64,000 nt of DNA from Streptomyces deccanensis (GTDB lineage Bacteria > Actinomycetota > Actinomycetes > Streptomycetales > Streptomycetaceae). The stretch spans positions 9,548,001 through 9,612,000 of the forward strand of contig NZ_CP092431.1 in assembly GCF_022385335.1 (NCBI RefSeq), written 5' to 3'. The position numbers and the translations under genes were made by a program. This document shows positions 25,797 through 33,706 of this stretch, piece by piece. Numbering within the stretch: position 1 is the first letter of the stretch; each line of letters opens with the position of its first letter. The notes under the pieces were generated by a model. That model ran no database searches. It was given only the letters and a program-made list of their open reading frames with translations, and had not been told where the DNA came from.

Positions 25797-26531
25797 ATGA
25801 ACTCTCGTTTCGTCGGCATCCCCGAGTTGCTCGAAGTCCCGTCCGTGGCGGTCGTCATCGACGTCATGCGTGCGTTCACCGTGGCCGCCTGGGCCTTCGC
25901 CCAGGGCGCGGAGAAGATCGTTCTCGCGGAGTCGCTGGACGACGCCCTCGCGCTCAAGGCAGGTCACCCGGACTGGGTGGCGCTCAAGGACGGTCCGCCC
26001 GCGCCCGGATTCGACGCCGTCAACTCGCCGGGGATGTTGCGGTCCATGGATCTCGGCGGACGGACCGTCGTCCAGAAGACCACGGCGGGGACGGTCGGCG
26101 CGCTCGCCGTGAAGGACGCCTCGCTGGTGCTGTGCGCCTCCTTCGTGGTGGCGGAGGCGACGGCGCGGGTCCTGCGGGCGCGCGAGAGCGACAACGTCAC
26201 GTTCGTGGTCACCGGCGAGGACGGACGGGCCGACGAGGACCTGGCCTGCGCCCAGTACATCGCCCGGAGAGCCGCTGAGGCCGGGGCCGAAGCCGAAGCC
26301 GAAGCCGAAGCCGGGGCCGGGACGGACGCCGCCGAGTTCCTTCGTCGTGCCGCGGACTCGCGGGCGGCGACCGAACTGGCGGAGGGGGTCCGCCAGGGGG
26401 TCCACCCCGACGACGTCGCGCTCTGTCTGGAGCTCGACCGGTTCGGCTTCGCCATGGTCGCGGCCCTGGAGGGCCCGCTCATGGTCCTGCGTCGCGTCAA
26501 TGTCGTGCCGGGCGCTCATCAGTCCGGGTGA
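25797..26531 (+). CDS. 2-phosphosulfolactate phosphatase (ComB) family protein
   Basis: 244 residues. It starts [34 protein letters not shown]. The VVIDVMRA-T segment, the [18 protein letters not shown] loop, and the [19 protein letters not shown] and [17 protein letters not shown] blocks are those of the ComB family (PF04029). The family hydrolyses 2-phosphosulfolactate in methanogens; in actinobacteria without coenzyme M the role is unknown. A short Glu-Ala repeat (near residues 164-174) comes from a GCCGAA tandem tract. ATG 25797 was chosen with GGAG ten bases upstream; ATG 25788 is also possible. Confidence 0.8.
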   Translation: MNSRFVGIPELLEVPSVAVVIDVMRAFTVAAWAFAQGAEKIVLAESLDDALALKAGHPDWVALKDGPPAPGFDAVNSPGMLRSMDLGGRTVVQKTTAGTVGALAVKDASLVLCASFVVAEATARVLRARESDNVTFVVTGEDGRADEDLACAQYIARRAAEAGAEAEAEAEAGAGTDAAEFLRRAADSRAATELAEGVRQGVHPDDVALCLELDRFGFAMVAALEGPLMVLRRVNVVPGAHQSG

Positions 26532-26616
26532 GCCTGCGCGTTTCGGTGCGGCGGCAGGGGGAGGGATGCGGTGCGTTCCGGACCACAACTCCCGCCCCAG
26601 CCGAAGGTGTTCGCCC

Positions 26617-27405
26617 ATGACCGAGATCGCGCCTGCCTCGTCCACCGTCAGCGGTTCGGAAGGGAAGCACGGGAAGCACGGGAAGCACGGGAAGCAGAGC
26701 CCGGTCGACATCCGGCCGCAGGACATCGACCTCTCCGCGCTGCCGCCCTTGCGGTTCGCCCACCCCACGGTGCTCGACCTGGAACTGCACTTCGACGACC
26801 CCCGGATCCACCGGACCGGGGCCGGGCCCGTCCAGGGGAGCCGGCCCGAGTGCGTTCGGGACGACGAGGGGACCGTGAAGGCCACGCCGCCACCCGGCGA
26901 GGAGTGCGCGCTGCGGGTGGGGGCCGACCGCTACGAACTGGTCGACGTGCACTGGCACACGCCCTCCGAGCACACCGTCGGAGGCGTGGCGTTCCCGATG
27001 GAACAGCACATGAAGTACCGGCGGGTGACCGATCCCGCCGACGCGGCCGGGCGGGAGGAGGACAGCGGCTTCGCGGTCGTCGGCGTCTTCGTGCACCCCG
27101 GTCAGGCCAACGACTTCCTCGACCGCCTGCTCACCTCGGCCCGCCGCTCCGCGGCACCCTGGGAGGTCCCCGGCGTCGCACTCGACGCCCTCCTGCCGAC
27201 CTGCACCGAGTCGTATCGCTACCTCGGCTCCACCACCGTCTGCCCCTACACCCCCGGAGTGCGCTGGATCCTGCTGACCCACCCCGTCCAGGCCTCCGCC
27301 ACCGCGCTGGCGCACTACCGGAAGGTCTTCCCCCAGGGCAACGCCCGTGCCGTACAGCCGCTCGGTGACCGGCGCGTCGCCGGCGACCGGCACCGGTGGT
27401 GGTGA
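26617..27405 (+). CDS. Alpha-type carbonic anhydrase family protein
   Basis: 262 residues. The zinc site is seen as VDVHWHTPSEHTVGGVAFPMEQHMKY, giving the His-x-His pair and the third His in the expected PMExH position. QSPVDI near residue 29 and TTVCPYTPGVRWILL near the C-terminus are family hallmarks. It hydrates CO2 reversibly. Unlike most bacterial alpha-class enzymes there is no signal peptide; the N-terminus instead carries a KHGKHGKHGK repeat from a 9-bp tandem repeat. The start ATG at 26617 follows GAAGG at nine bases. The stop codon sits at the junction of a 19-bp tandem duplication. Confidence 0.88.
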   Translation: MTEIAPASSTVSGSEGKHGKHGKHGKQSPVDIRPQDIDLSALPPLRFAHPTVLDLELHFDDPRIHRTGAGPVQGSRPECVRDDEGTVKATPPPGEECALRVGADRYELVDVHWHTPSEHTVGGVAFPMEQHMKYRRVTDPADAAGREEDSGFAVVGVFVHPGQANDFLDRLLTSARRSAAPWEVPGVALDALLPTCTESYRYLGSTTVCPYTPGVRWILLTHPVQASATALAHYRKVFPQGNARAVQPLGDRRVAGDRHRWW

Positions 27406-27422
27406 CCGGCACCGGTGGTGGT
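27385..27422. repeat. 19-bp tandem duplication at a gene end
   Basis: Two identical 19-bp units (27385-27403 and 27404-27422) of the type GACCGGCACCGGTGGTGGT. The stop codon of the carbonic anhydrase gene is created across the unit boundary, so the duplication sets the C-terminus (ending DRHRWW). Confidence 0.85.
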
Positions 27423-27460
27423 GACGGCGCGGCAGGCCGTGCCCGCCGCGCCGTCCGTGG

Positions 27461-29122
27461 TCAGGAACGCACGGGGTGCGCGGCGTCGGCCCGCTCGTGC
27501 CCGGAGAGCGCAAGACGGGGCCAGTCCTGGATGTCACGCCGCAACTGCCGGTCGTGCGTGGCGACGACGACAGCCGCGTCCGTGGTGTGCAGGGCCTCGG
27601 TGAGGTCGTCGACGAGGGCGATGGACAGGTGGTTGGTCGGCTCGTCCAGCAGGAGGACGTGCGGCCGGGTGGCCAGCGCCAGGGCGAGGTCGAGACGCCG
27701 CTGCTGTCCGGTCGACAGCTCGGCCACCGGCTTCTCGGCCTCACGGGAGGTCAGCAGACGCAGCGCGCCGAGCCCCACGACCTCGCCCTCCGGGAGGACC
27801 CCGGTGGTCACCAGTTGCGCGAGGTGCGCCTCGTACAGGTCGCGGGCCCGTCGCCGGGTCGCGCGCGGCGACTCCTGCCCCAGGAGACGCAGCCGTACCG
27901 TGCGGGCCCGGTGCACCCGGCCCGTGGTCGGGGCGACCTGCCCGGCCAGGACCGACAGGAGCGTGGACTTGCCCGCCCCGTTGGCCCCGGTGACGGCCAG
28001 CCGGTCGCCGGACGCCACCTCCAGGGTCGTCGACCGGCGCAGTCTGCCGTCGACGCTCACCTCGTGGGCGCGCAGCAGCAGGACACCGGTACGGGCGGGC
28101 AGTTCGGGCATGTGGAAACGCCTCGGCGGTACCGGCGCGGTGACCTGGTGGCGTTCCAGGTCCTCCTGGCGCCGGTGTACCGAGCGGGTCAGCGCGCCGG
28201 CCCGGGTGGCGCGTTGGTGCTTGCCGGTGCCCTTGTCCGGGCGCCAACCGGTGACCAGCCGGTTCTGCGCCTCCGACAACGCCTGCCCGAGGCGCACCCG
28301 TTCGGCCTGCTGCTGCTCGTACTCCGCCTCCCACCGGGCGAGTTCGGCCTCGCGGCCCTCCCGATAGCCGGCGTATCCGCCGCCGTGGACCCGTGGACGG
28401 CCGTCCCGCGTGGGGTCGAGGTCCAGGATCGTGGTGGCCACGTCGGACAGCAGGGCCCGGTCGTGGCTGACCACGACCACACCCCCGGTGTGGGCGCGCA
28501 ACCTGGCGGTCAGGTACTCCAGCCCCGCCAGATCGAGGTGGTTGGTCGGCTCGTCCAACAGCAGGAAGTCGTACTCGGCACCCAGCAGACACGCCAGCCG
28601 GATCCGGTGGCGCTGCCCCACGGAGAGCGTGGCGAGCGGGCGGGTACGGTCGTCGACCGCGCCGAGCCCGGCGAGGGCGACGTCGACCCGGCGGTCGGCG
28701 TCCCAGGCGTCCAGCGCCTGCGCCGCCTCCAGCGCTTCGGTGTACGTGTCCTCGGCGCCGGGCCGCCCCTCGGCCAGCGCCGCCGTGGTCGCGTCCAGTC
28801 GCCGCAGCGCGGCACGGGCGTCGGCGAGGTGCTCGTCGACGACATCGCCGACCGTACGCCCGTCCTCGGCCGGCATCTCCTGCTCGGCGAGCGCGAGGGT
28901 GCCGGCCCGGTGGACCTCCCCCTCGTCGGGGACCAGGGCACCGGCCAGCACGTGCAACAGGGTCGACTTGCCGCGCCCGTTCTCGCCGACCACGCCCCAG
29001 CGCGCCCCCGGGGCCACCTTCATCTCCACGCCGTGCAGCACGGGGCGCCCGCCACGGGTGACGCCGACGCCGGTACAGGTCAATTGGGCCCGGTCGCGGG
29101 CGGGCAGGGTAAGGACAGTCAC
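27461..29122 (-). CDS. ABC-F ATPase, antibiotic-resistance type
   Basis: 553 residues with two ABC cassettes and no membrane segments. The first has Walker A GENGRGKST (residues 46-54), signature LSVGQRHRIRLA and LLLDEPTNHLDLAGLEYL. The second has GANGAGKST (about 380), ELSTGQQRRLDLALAL and LLLDEPTNHLS. The inter-cassette linker (about 250-330) is charged with EAEYEQQQAERVRL and KGTGKHQRATRAG. This is the organisation of ribosome-protecting ABC-F proteins (TlrC, OleB, Msr and Vga type). The GTG at 29122 has GGAGG eight bases upstream, but that site lies in a hairpin. A seven-codon leader ORF lies 184 bp upstream. Expression is probably induced by ribosome-targeting drugs. Confidence 0.88.
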   Translation of the reverse strand: MTVLTLPARDRAQLTCTGVGVTRGGRPVLHGVEMKVAPGARWGVVGENGRGKSTLLHVLAGALVPDEGEVHRAGTLALAEQEMPAEDGRTVGDVVDEHLADARAALRRLDATTAALAEGRPGAEDTYTEALEAAQALDAWDADRRVDVALAGLGAVDDRTRPLATLSVGQRHRIRLACLLGAEYDFLLLDEPTNHLDLAGLEYLTARLRAHTGGVVVVSHDRALLSDVATTILDLDPTRDGRPRVHGGGYAGYREGREAELARWEAEYEQQQAERVRLGQALSEAQNRLVTGWRPDKGTGKHQRATRAGALTRSVHRRQEDLERHQVTAPVPPRRFHMPELPARTGVLLLRAHEVSVDGRLRRSTTLEVASGDRLAVTGANGAGKSTLLSVLAGQVAPTTGRVHRARTVRLRLLGQESPRATRRRARDLYEAHLAQLVTTGVLPEGEVVGLGALRLLTSREAEKPVAELSTGQQRRLDLALALATRPHVLLLDEPTNHLSIALVDDLTEALHTTDAAVVVATHDRQLRRDIQDWPRLALSGHERADAAHPVRS

Positions 29123-29130
29123 GTTCTCTT

Positions 29131-29144
29131 CCTCCGGAAGGAGG
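29131..29144 (-). promoter_or_regulatory. Hairpin sequestering the ABC-F Shine-Dalgarno site
   Basis: On the minus strand CCTCC-TTCC-GGAGG folds into a 5-bp stem whose 3' arm is the Shine-Dalgarno GGAGG of the ABC-F gene. In the folded state the ribosome site would be hidden. This fits translational attenuation controlled by the upstream leader ORF. Confidence 0.6.
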
Positions 29145-29467
29145 CGCACGTCACCCCTGGGACCACGGGGATCACCGGGATCAAGAGGACCACTGGGGGA
29201 GCGCACCGACTCTGACGATCGACCCGGCCCGACAGGGAGCGGGGCCGCGGGCGAACTCGTGGCTGCCGACTCGTCACACGCGTGAGAAGCGGAGCCAGGG
29301 GCCCGGTCAGAGGTAGAGGACGTAACTCATACGACGACCGTAACAGCGCCGGGAGTCGGGCGGCCACCGAATATCGAGCCCCCGGGGGAGCGGCGGGCCC
29401 GCGTGAGGCGGGAGGGGGATGTCGCCGGTGCCTCCTCCGTCAGGCATCCTCCGTCAGGTCTGCTCCG
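29145..29467 (-). promoter_or_regulatory. ABC-F long leader and promoter region
   Basis: A 323-bp stretch without a normal gene, between the acyltransferase stop and the ABC-F hairpin. It holds the -10 candidate TACGGT, the leader ORF, several GC-rich potential stems (for example GGCCC/GGGCC near 29230) and repeated GATC-CC-type motifs near 29160-29190 that could pair alternatively. No clear U-tract terminator was seen. Confidence 0.5.
29307..29330 (-). CDS. Leader peptide MSYVLYL upstream of ABC-F gene
   Basis: Eight codons ATG AGT TAC GTC CTC TAC CTC TGA on the minus strand. A TACGGT hexamer (29337-29342) ends six bases before the ATG, so transcription would start on or next to the ATG and the leader would be leaderless. 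Leaders of this size, rich in aromatic and branched residues (for example MYLIFM of msrD), stall drug-bound ribosomes and open the downstream gene. Too short for statistical support; the call rests on position, promoter spacing and the sequestered Shine-Dalgarno site. Confidence 0.6.
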   Translation of the reverse strand: MSYVLYL

Positions 29468-30130
29468 TCAGGCGGCGAGCGCGGCCGGTTCGCCCAGGCG
29501 GGCGGCGGCCGTGCGCCACGCGGCGGTCACCGCCGCGTGCGCCTGCCGGGTGTTCGCCGTGTGGTCGGCGGTGAGCGAGAGCGGCGCCCCGACGTGGACG
29601 TGGAGCTCGGGGCGGCGCAGGGGCGCGGTGACCAGTCCCGCCACCTGCTTGACCGTGCCGCCGGAGGTGACCCGGCGGGCCCCGGCCTGGCCGACCGGGA
29701 CGACGGGCGCTCCGGTGCGCGCCGCGAGCCGGGTCAGGCCGCTGCGGAACGCCCCGGGCGCGGCTTCGGCGGCGTCCTTGCGGACCGGGATGCCGCCCTC
29801 GGCGTAGATCAGGACCGTCCGGCCCTCGGCCAGCGCGGCGGCGGCGAGATCGAGGGCGTCGGCGGCGCGCGGGTCCCTCCGATACACCGGGATGTACCCC
29901 TCGCGGGTGAGCGCACGGCCCAGCAAGGGGATCCGCCACAGACCGGCGGCGCCCATGGCGACGGGCTCGATGCCGAGGCGGTGCAGCGCGGCGAGCACGA
30001 TCGCGGGATCGGCGAGCGAGGTGTGGTTCGCGACGACGATGCTGCCCGGCGTCCAGACGGATCCGGCGTCGACGGTCACCGTGAGACGTCCGACGACAGG
30101 CACCAGGACGTCGGCGAGGCGGCTGAACAT
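29468..30130 (-). CDS. 1-acylglycerol-3-phosphate acyltransferase-like (PlsC family)
   Basis: 220 residues. The catalytic HX4D motif is NHTSLADP (H36, D41); IPVYRRDPRAAD and LIYAEGGIPVRKD stand for the second and third PlsC blocks (the third normally reads EGTR, here EGGI). It transfers acyl groups from acyl-CoA or acyl-ACP to a lysophospholipid or similar acceptor at the membrane. GGGAGAGACC precedes the ATG. It is divergent from an alpha/beta hydrolase across 373 bp. Confidence 0.85.
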   Translation of the reverse strand: MFSRLADVLVPVVGRLTVTVDAGSVWTPGSIVVANHTSLADPAIVLAALHRLGIEPVAMGAAGLWRIPLLGRALTREGYIPVYRRDPRAADALDLAAAALAEGRTVLIYAEGGIPVRKDAAEAAPGAFRSGLTRLAARTGAPVVPVGQAGARRVTSGGTVKQVAGLVTAPLRRPELHVHVGAPLSLTADHTANTRQAHAAVTAAWRTAAARLGEPAALAA

Positions 30131-30503
30131 GAGGTCTCTCCCGATCTCGACGAGGAAGACCCCATCGTCGGGCCGACCGCGGCACCGGATCTTGAGTGCG
30201 CGTACTCAACTTCGCGTGGTGCCGATACCCAGAGCCGGCGCATCGGCCGTGGTCCGCCCGGCACCGGTCGATCCGCCCCTCCCGGTATCGCCCGGGTGGC
30301 GTTCCGACTCCGGTCGGAGGGCGCGCCGAACCGGTGTGACCGCGCTGGGTTCGGCACACTGCTGTCCACCCTCTGAACCACCGACCCGGCGGAGTGCCCG
30401 TGTCCGTGCCCGTGCCCAAGCCCGTGACCCACGACCTCGTCCCGCGCGGATGCGCGCACCCCACCCACCGCGCCACCCGCCCCGCCACCCCCGGCGCCCC
30501 CTC
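30131..30503. promoter_or_regulatory. Divergent intergenic region with TTGAGT-N6-ACTCAA
   Basis: A 373-bp gap between the acyltransferase and the hydrolase. A perfect inverted repeat with arms TTGAGT and ACTCAA six bases apart lies at 30192-30209, 62 bases upstream of the acyltransferase start, and looks like an operator for that gene. The right part (30370-30500) is a C-rich, CCGTGCCCGTG-repeating stretch with no recognisable ribosome site for the hydrolase. Confidence 0.5.
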
Positions 30504-31313
30504 ATGACCCTGCTCGACCTCGGCCGCATCCGTCTCTTCTGCACCTCCCTCGGCCCTCAGGCCCGCGAGGACGCCCCCACATTGCTCCTCGTGCACGGCT
30601 GGGGCGGCGACGGCCGGGAGTGGTCGCCGCACGCGGAGGCGCTGGCCGACCGGTTCCGGATCCTCGTCCCGGACCTGCGCGGTCACGGCCGCTCCGAGGT
30701 GCCGGACGAGGGCAACACCCCGGCGGAGATGGCGGAGGACCTGGCCGTGCTGCTCCACTCGCTGGGCGCCGGGCCGGTCGTCGCCGTCGGCCACTCCATG
30801 GGCGTCCAGGTCGTCAACCTGCTCGCCGTCCACCACCCGAACGCCGTGCGGTCGGTCATCGCCCTCGACCCCGCGCACGGCGCGGACGAGGCCGAGGCCG
30901 CGCGGATTCCCACCCGTCTGGCCGAGTACCGGGAACACGGCGCCCGTGCCGCCGCCGTCCTCGTGGCCGGTGCCTTCTCCCCGGGGGCCCCGCCCGGGCT
31001 CCGTACGGCGCACATCCGCACGATGCTCGGCACACCGGACCACGTCATCGCCCAGGCCTACGCGGGCATGTACACCGACCCCGGAGCGGTGGGGGTCCGC
31101 CCGCACAGCGAGACGCATCTGCGCCGCCGGACCCAACCGGCGCTCACGGTGTGGTCGTTCGAGGAGCACGCCGCGTGGGAGCGCGGCACGCTGCGGGTGC
31201 CCGGCTCGCGCGTCGAGCACTGGCCCCACACCGGCCACTACCTGCACGAGGAGCGGACGGACCGCACGATCCGGCTCATCCGTGACTGGGCGGCCGGCGA
31301 ACAGCCCGGCTGA
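30504..31313 (+). CDS. Alpha/beta fold hydrolase
   Basis: 269 residues. HGWGGDGREW forms the oxyanion region, the nucleophile is S98 in VAVGHSMGVQVV, and the C-terminal His is in WPHTGHYLHEE. No signal peptide. It is a soluble esterase, lipase or C-C hydrolase-like enzyme with no recognisable substrate. The ATG at 30504 was chosen because the alignment-like region begins there (MTLLDLGRIRLFC), although no Shine-Dalgarno site precedes it; the frame stays open far upstream, so the start is uncertain. It sits alone between a divergent acyltransferase and a SUKH-like gene. Confidence 0.8.
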   Translation: MTLLDLGRIRLFCTSLGPQAREDAPTLLLVHGWGGDGREWSPHAEALADRFRILVPDLRGHGRSEVPDEGNTPAEMAEDLAVLLHSLGAGPVVAVGHSMGVQVVNLLAVHHPNAVRSVIALDPAHGADEAEAARIPTRLAEYREHGARAAAVLVAGAFSPGAPPGLRTAHIRTMLGTPDHVIAQAYAGMYTDPGAVGVRPHSETHLRRRTQPALTVWSFEEHAAWERGTLRVPGSRVEHWPHTGHYLHEERTDRTIRLIRDWAAGEQPG

Positions 31314-31417
31314 CGCGCGAGCGGACGGTCGGTGGAAGTACGTAGCGGCATACGTAACCCGCTGAACAGGCACTCTCCGATCCGCCTCCCTCGGTCTCCC
31401 TTCGTTAGCCTCGTCGC

Positions 31418-31984
31418 ATGCCTCTCACCGTCGATCAGTTGACCGGATACGTGGAACGCGGACTGGACGCCGATCTGGCGCGCTGGTTCCCCGACGAGGA
31501 GCCCGTCGCCGTTCCCGCGTCGACCCGCCCGGTCGCCCCGTTCCTCACCAGGCTCCCGCCGGCCGCCGCGACGGCGCTCGCCGCGTTCGACCGCAGGGTC
31601 CGCTCCGGAACCATGCAGCGGTTCCTCGACATCGAGGACTGGTCGTACGCCTTCGAGTTCGCCGAGAACGGCGAGGTGATCCTCGACTCCGACTATGAGA
31701 CGGAGCTCTCCGACGACGACGTGTGGTCCATCGGCTGCGACGGCGGAGGGAACTACTACGTCGTCCTCACCAGCGGTCGCGTCGCGGTGTGGTTCCACGA
31801 GGAGCAGGTCATCGAGGCCGACACGCAGTACGACAACCTGGACGTCTTCCTGTGGTCGCTGGTCCGCTACGCCGCCGTGCGCGCCGGCGTGCTCGACCTG
31901 GCCTCAGTCGAGGCCGACTTCCGGTCCCTCGGACAGCCGGGAGCACTGGCCCCGGAGATCGGCCTCCTCGCCCTGATGTCCTGA
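31418..31984 (+). CDS. SMI1/KNR4 (SUKH)-like protein
   Basis: 188 residues, acidic. The middle carries EVILDSDYETELSDDDVWSIGCDGGGNYYVVLTSGRVAVWFHEEQ, in pieces typical of the SUKH fold (GxGGGNYY-V followed by a WxHE turn). SUKH proteins often act as immunity proteins to contact-dependent toxins, but many are solitary and of unknown role; no toxin gene lies nearby. The ribosome site is weak. A pair of TACGTA hexamers (31339-31344, 31351-31356) lies in the upstream gap. Confidence 0.6.
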   Translation: MPLTVDQLTGYVERGLDADLARWFPDEEPVAVPASTRPVAPFLTRLPPAAATALAAFDRRVRSGTMQRFLDIEDWSYAFEFAENGEVILDSDYETELSDDDVWSIGCDGGGNYYVVLTSGRVAVWFHEEQVIEADTQYDNLDVFLWSLVRYAAVRAGVLDLASVEADFRSLGQPGALAPEIGLLALMS

Positions 31985-32183
31985 CGAGGGTCGCGCAGCC
32001 GAACGCGCACCACTCGCCGATGAGTTCGTGGTCGCGTTACTCCTCGGCGGCGACGGCGATCTCCCGTGGAGACACGCGCCCAGTTCGGCTACACGGCGCC
32101 GCCGCCTGTTCGAGGCCCAGGCCCAGGGGCGGATGATCGGGGGCTACTTCGACGTGTCGTTCTGACGGGCACGGCTTGCCTCT

Positions 32184-32211
32184 TCTATCGAATCTCGATA
32201 GATTTCTATCG
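32184..32211. promoter_or_regulatory. Operator-like palindrome with a third half-site
   Basis: Arms TCTATCGA (32184-32191) and TCGATAGA (32195-32202) with a 3-base centre form a near-perfect palindrome. A further half-site TCTATCG follows at 32205-32211. The cluster is AT-rich and lies 32 bases before the DUF2975 gene start, so it is a good binding site for the XRE regulator encoded by the second gene of the operon. Confidence 0.6.
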
Positions 32212-32242
32212 CTGGTCGAGTGGAGGGGTGAAGGAGGGTGTC

Positions 32243-32740
32243 GTGGGGAAGCTGACGGTGCTGGCGTTGCGGGCCGTGATCGTGGGGTTGGTCGCCGGGT
32301 CGGTGTTCGTGCAGGCGGTGATGGTGCCGCTGCTGGCCGCGGATCTGGAGGGGCTCGACGCCGATGTGGCGCATGTCCGGACGCCGACGCTCGTGATCGT
32401 GGTCCTGGGCGTGGTGACCGTCCAGGTCGTCCTCGTCTGTGTGTGGCGGTTGGTGACGATGGTCCGGCGTGGCACGGTCTTCTCCCACGCCGCGTTCCGG
32501 TACGTGCACGGGGTGATCGGCGCGATGGTCGCGGCCGCGGCACTGGTGTTCGCGCTCGGCGTGGTCCTGGCGCCGGGCGAGGCGGTGGCCCCCGGTGTCG
32601 TGCTGCTGCTCGGCGGTGTCGGCCTGGCGGTGCTGGGGATGGCGCTCATCGTCCTGGTCCTGCGGATGCTGCTCGCGCAGGCCGTCAACCGGGACATCGA
32701 GGCGACGCGGATGCGGGCCGAACTGGCCGAGGTGATCTGA
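32243..32740 (+). CDS. DUF2975 membrane protein
   Basis: 165 residues with four predicted membrane helices (about 8-28, 50-72, 92-112, 118-142). The middle loop has RRGTVFSHAAFRYVHGVI, and the end NRDIEATRMRAELAEVI, both usual in DUF2975 proteins. The family is nearly always encoded directly before a small XRE regulator, as here, and is thought to modulate it at the membrane; the signal is unknown. GTG 32243 is preferred because GGAGG lies five bases upstream. Its stop and the next start share an A (TGATG). Confidence 0.82.
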   Translation: MGKLTVLALRAVIVGLVAGSVFVQAVMVPLLAADLEGLDADVAHVRTPTLVIVVLGVVTVQVVLVCVWRLVTMVRRGTVFSHAAFRYVHGVIGAMVAAAALVFALGVVLAPGEAVAPGVVLLLGGVGLAVLGMALIVLVLRMLLAQAVNRDIEATRMRAELAEVI

Positions 32741-32988
32741 TGCCGATCGCCGTCGACATCGACGTGATGCTGGCCAGGCGGAAGATGTCCGTGGGCGAAC
32801 TCGCGGAACGCGTCGGTATCACCCCCGCCAACCTGGCGGTGCTCAAGAACGGCCGCGCCAAGGCCGTCCGCTTCACCACCCTCGCCGCGCTCTGCGAGGT
32901 ACTCGAATGCCAGCCGGGAGACCTGCTCCGCTGGGAGACCGACCACACCGCGGCCCCCGACGACGCCACGGCCGGAGCGCGACCATGA
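32740..32988 (+). CDS. Small XRE (Cro/CI-type) regulator
   Basis: 82 residues. Helix-turn-helix at residues 10-62: DVMLARRKMSVGELAERVGITPANLAVLKNGRAKAVRF in pieces, then LAALCEVLECQPGDLLRW, which is the YozG/YobF-like partner of DUF2975 proteins. It probably represses its own operon through the TCTATCGA palindrome. Its end overlaps the HAD gene start by four bases. Confidence 0.88.
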   Translation: MPIAVDIDVMLARRKMSVGELAERVGITPANLAVLKNGRAKAVRFTTLAALCEVLECQPGDLLRWETDHTAAPDDATAGARP

Positions 32989-33488
32989 CCGCTCCCACGC
33001 CACGCCCGCTGCTCTTCGTCGACGTCGACGGCACCCTCCTGCCGTACGGCGGCGGGCGACTCCCCTCGTCCCCCGAGGACTGGGTCGACTGGCAGCACAC
33101 GTCGAACCCACAGCTGGCGAAGATCGACCGCGCGCACGGCCTGCGCCTGCTGCGGCTGACCTGTGAACCGATGTGGGCCACCGCGTGGATGGACGACGCC
33201 AACGAGGTGATCGCCCCGCTGCTCGGCCTGCCGCGGTGGCCGGTTGTGGATCTGCCGGAGGCACCGGAGGAGGACCGGGCGGATCTGCTGCACTGGAAGA
33301 CCCGCGCCCTCGTCCGCACCGCCGTCGGCCGCCCGTTCATCTGGCTCGACGACGAGATCACCGACCTCGACCGCGCCTGGGTGGCACGCCACCACCCCGG
33401 GCGCGCCCTCCTGCACCGCGTCGAACCCGAAGTGGGCCTGACCGCGGCGGACTTCACCGTGCTCCGGGGATGGCTGGCCGGCCGGTGA
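32985..33488 (+). CDS. HAD-like hydrolase
   Basis: 167 residues. Motif I is LLFVDVDGTLLPYGG with D13 and D15; FIWLDDEITDLDRAW near residue 120 supplies the late acidic motif. No cap domain of note. It is a likely small-molecule phosphatase or an unassigned HAD protein; substrate unknown. The ATG at 32985 overlaps the XRE stop (ATGA), so three genes (DUF2975, XRE, HAD) form one operon. Confidence 0.75.
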   Translation: MTAPTPRPLLFVDVDGTLLPYGGGRLPSSPEDWVDWQHTSNPQLAKIDRAHGLRLLRLTCEPMWATAWMDDANEVIAPLLGLPRWPVVDLPEAPEEDRADLLHWKTRALVRTAVGRPFIWLDDEITDLDRAWVARHHPGRALLHRVEPEVGLTAADFTVLRGWLAGR

Positions 33489-33502
33489 CGAAGGCCGCCG
33501 CC

Positions 33503-33526
33503 GGCCGCCGCAGGTGCCCGGCGGCC
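33503..33526. terminator. Hairpin between convergent HAD and sialidase-like genes
   Basis: Arms GGCCGCCG and CGGCGGCC separated by eight bases lie 15 bases after the HAD stop. There is no T-tract, as usual in high-GC actinobacteria. Confidence 0.4.
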
Positions 33527-33536
33527 CCGCGCACAG

Positions 33537-33698
33537 TCACAGGCGTCCCGGGCGGAGACGTACGAGGTGAAGGCCTGGACCGCGAACGTCCCTCCCCTCG
33601 ATCGTCCCCGCCCGGAGCACTGCGTCGACCTCCGGCCGCAGGAACTCCCGCCCCTCGACGGCCTCCACGTCCAGGCCGTCGCCGCAGCGACACCTCAT
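33537..33698 (-). CDS. Possible 53-residue ORF, doubtful
   Basis: ATG at 33698 begins eight bases beyond the sialidase-like stop and reads MRCRCGDGLDVEAVEG to VRLRPGRL. There is no good ribosome site. It could be a remnant of the 3' end of a longer gene or chance. It is listed only because nothing else is seen in this 218-bp convergent gap apart from the hairpin. Confidence 0.2.
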   Translation of the reverse strand: MRCRCGDGLDVEAVEGREFLRPEVDAVLRAGTIEGRDVRGPGLHLVRLRPGRL

Positions 33699-33706
33699 CG
33701 GCCCGG

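Noticed and set aside
32036..32164. Possible C-terminal gene remnant ending in GRMIGGYFDVSF
   Set aside because: Short, no start or ribosome site, and no family that I can name; it may be chance in the 258-bp gap.
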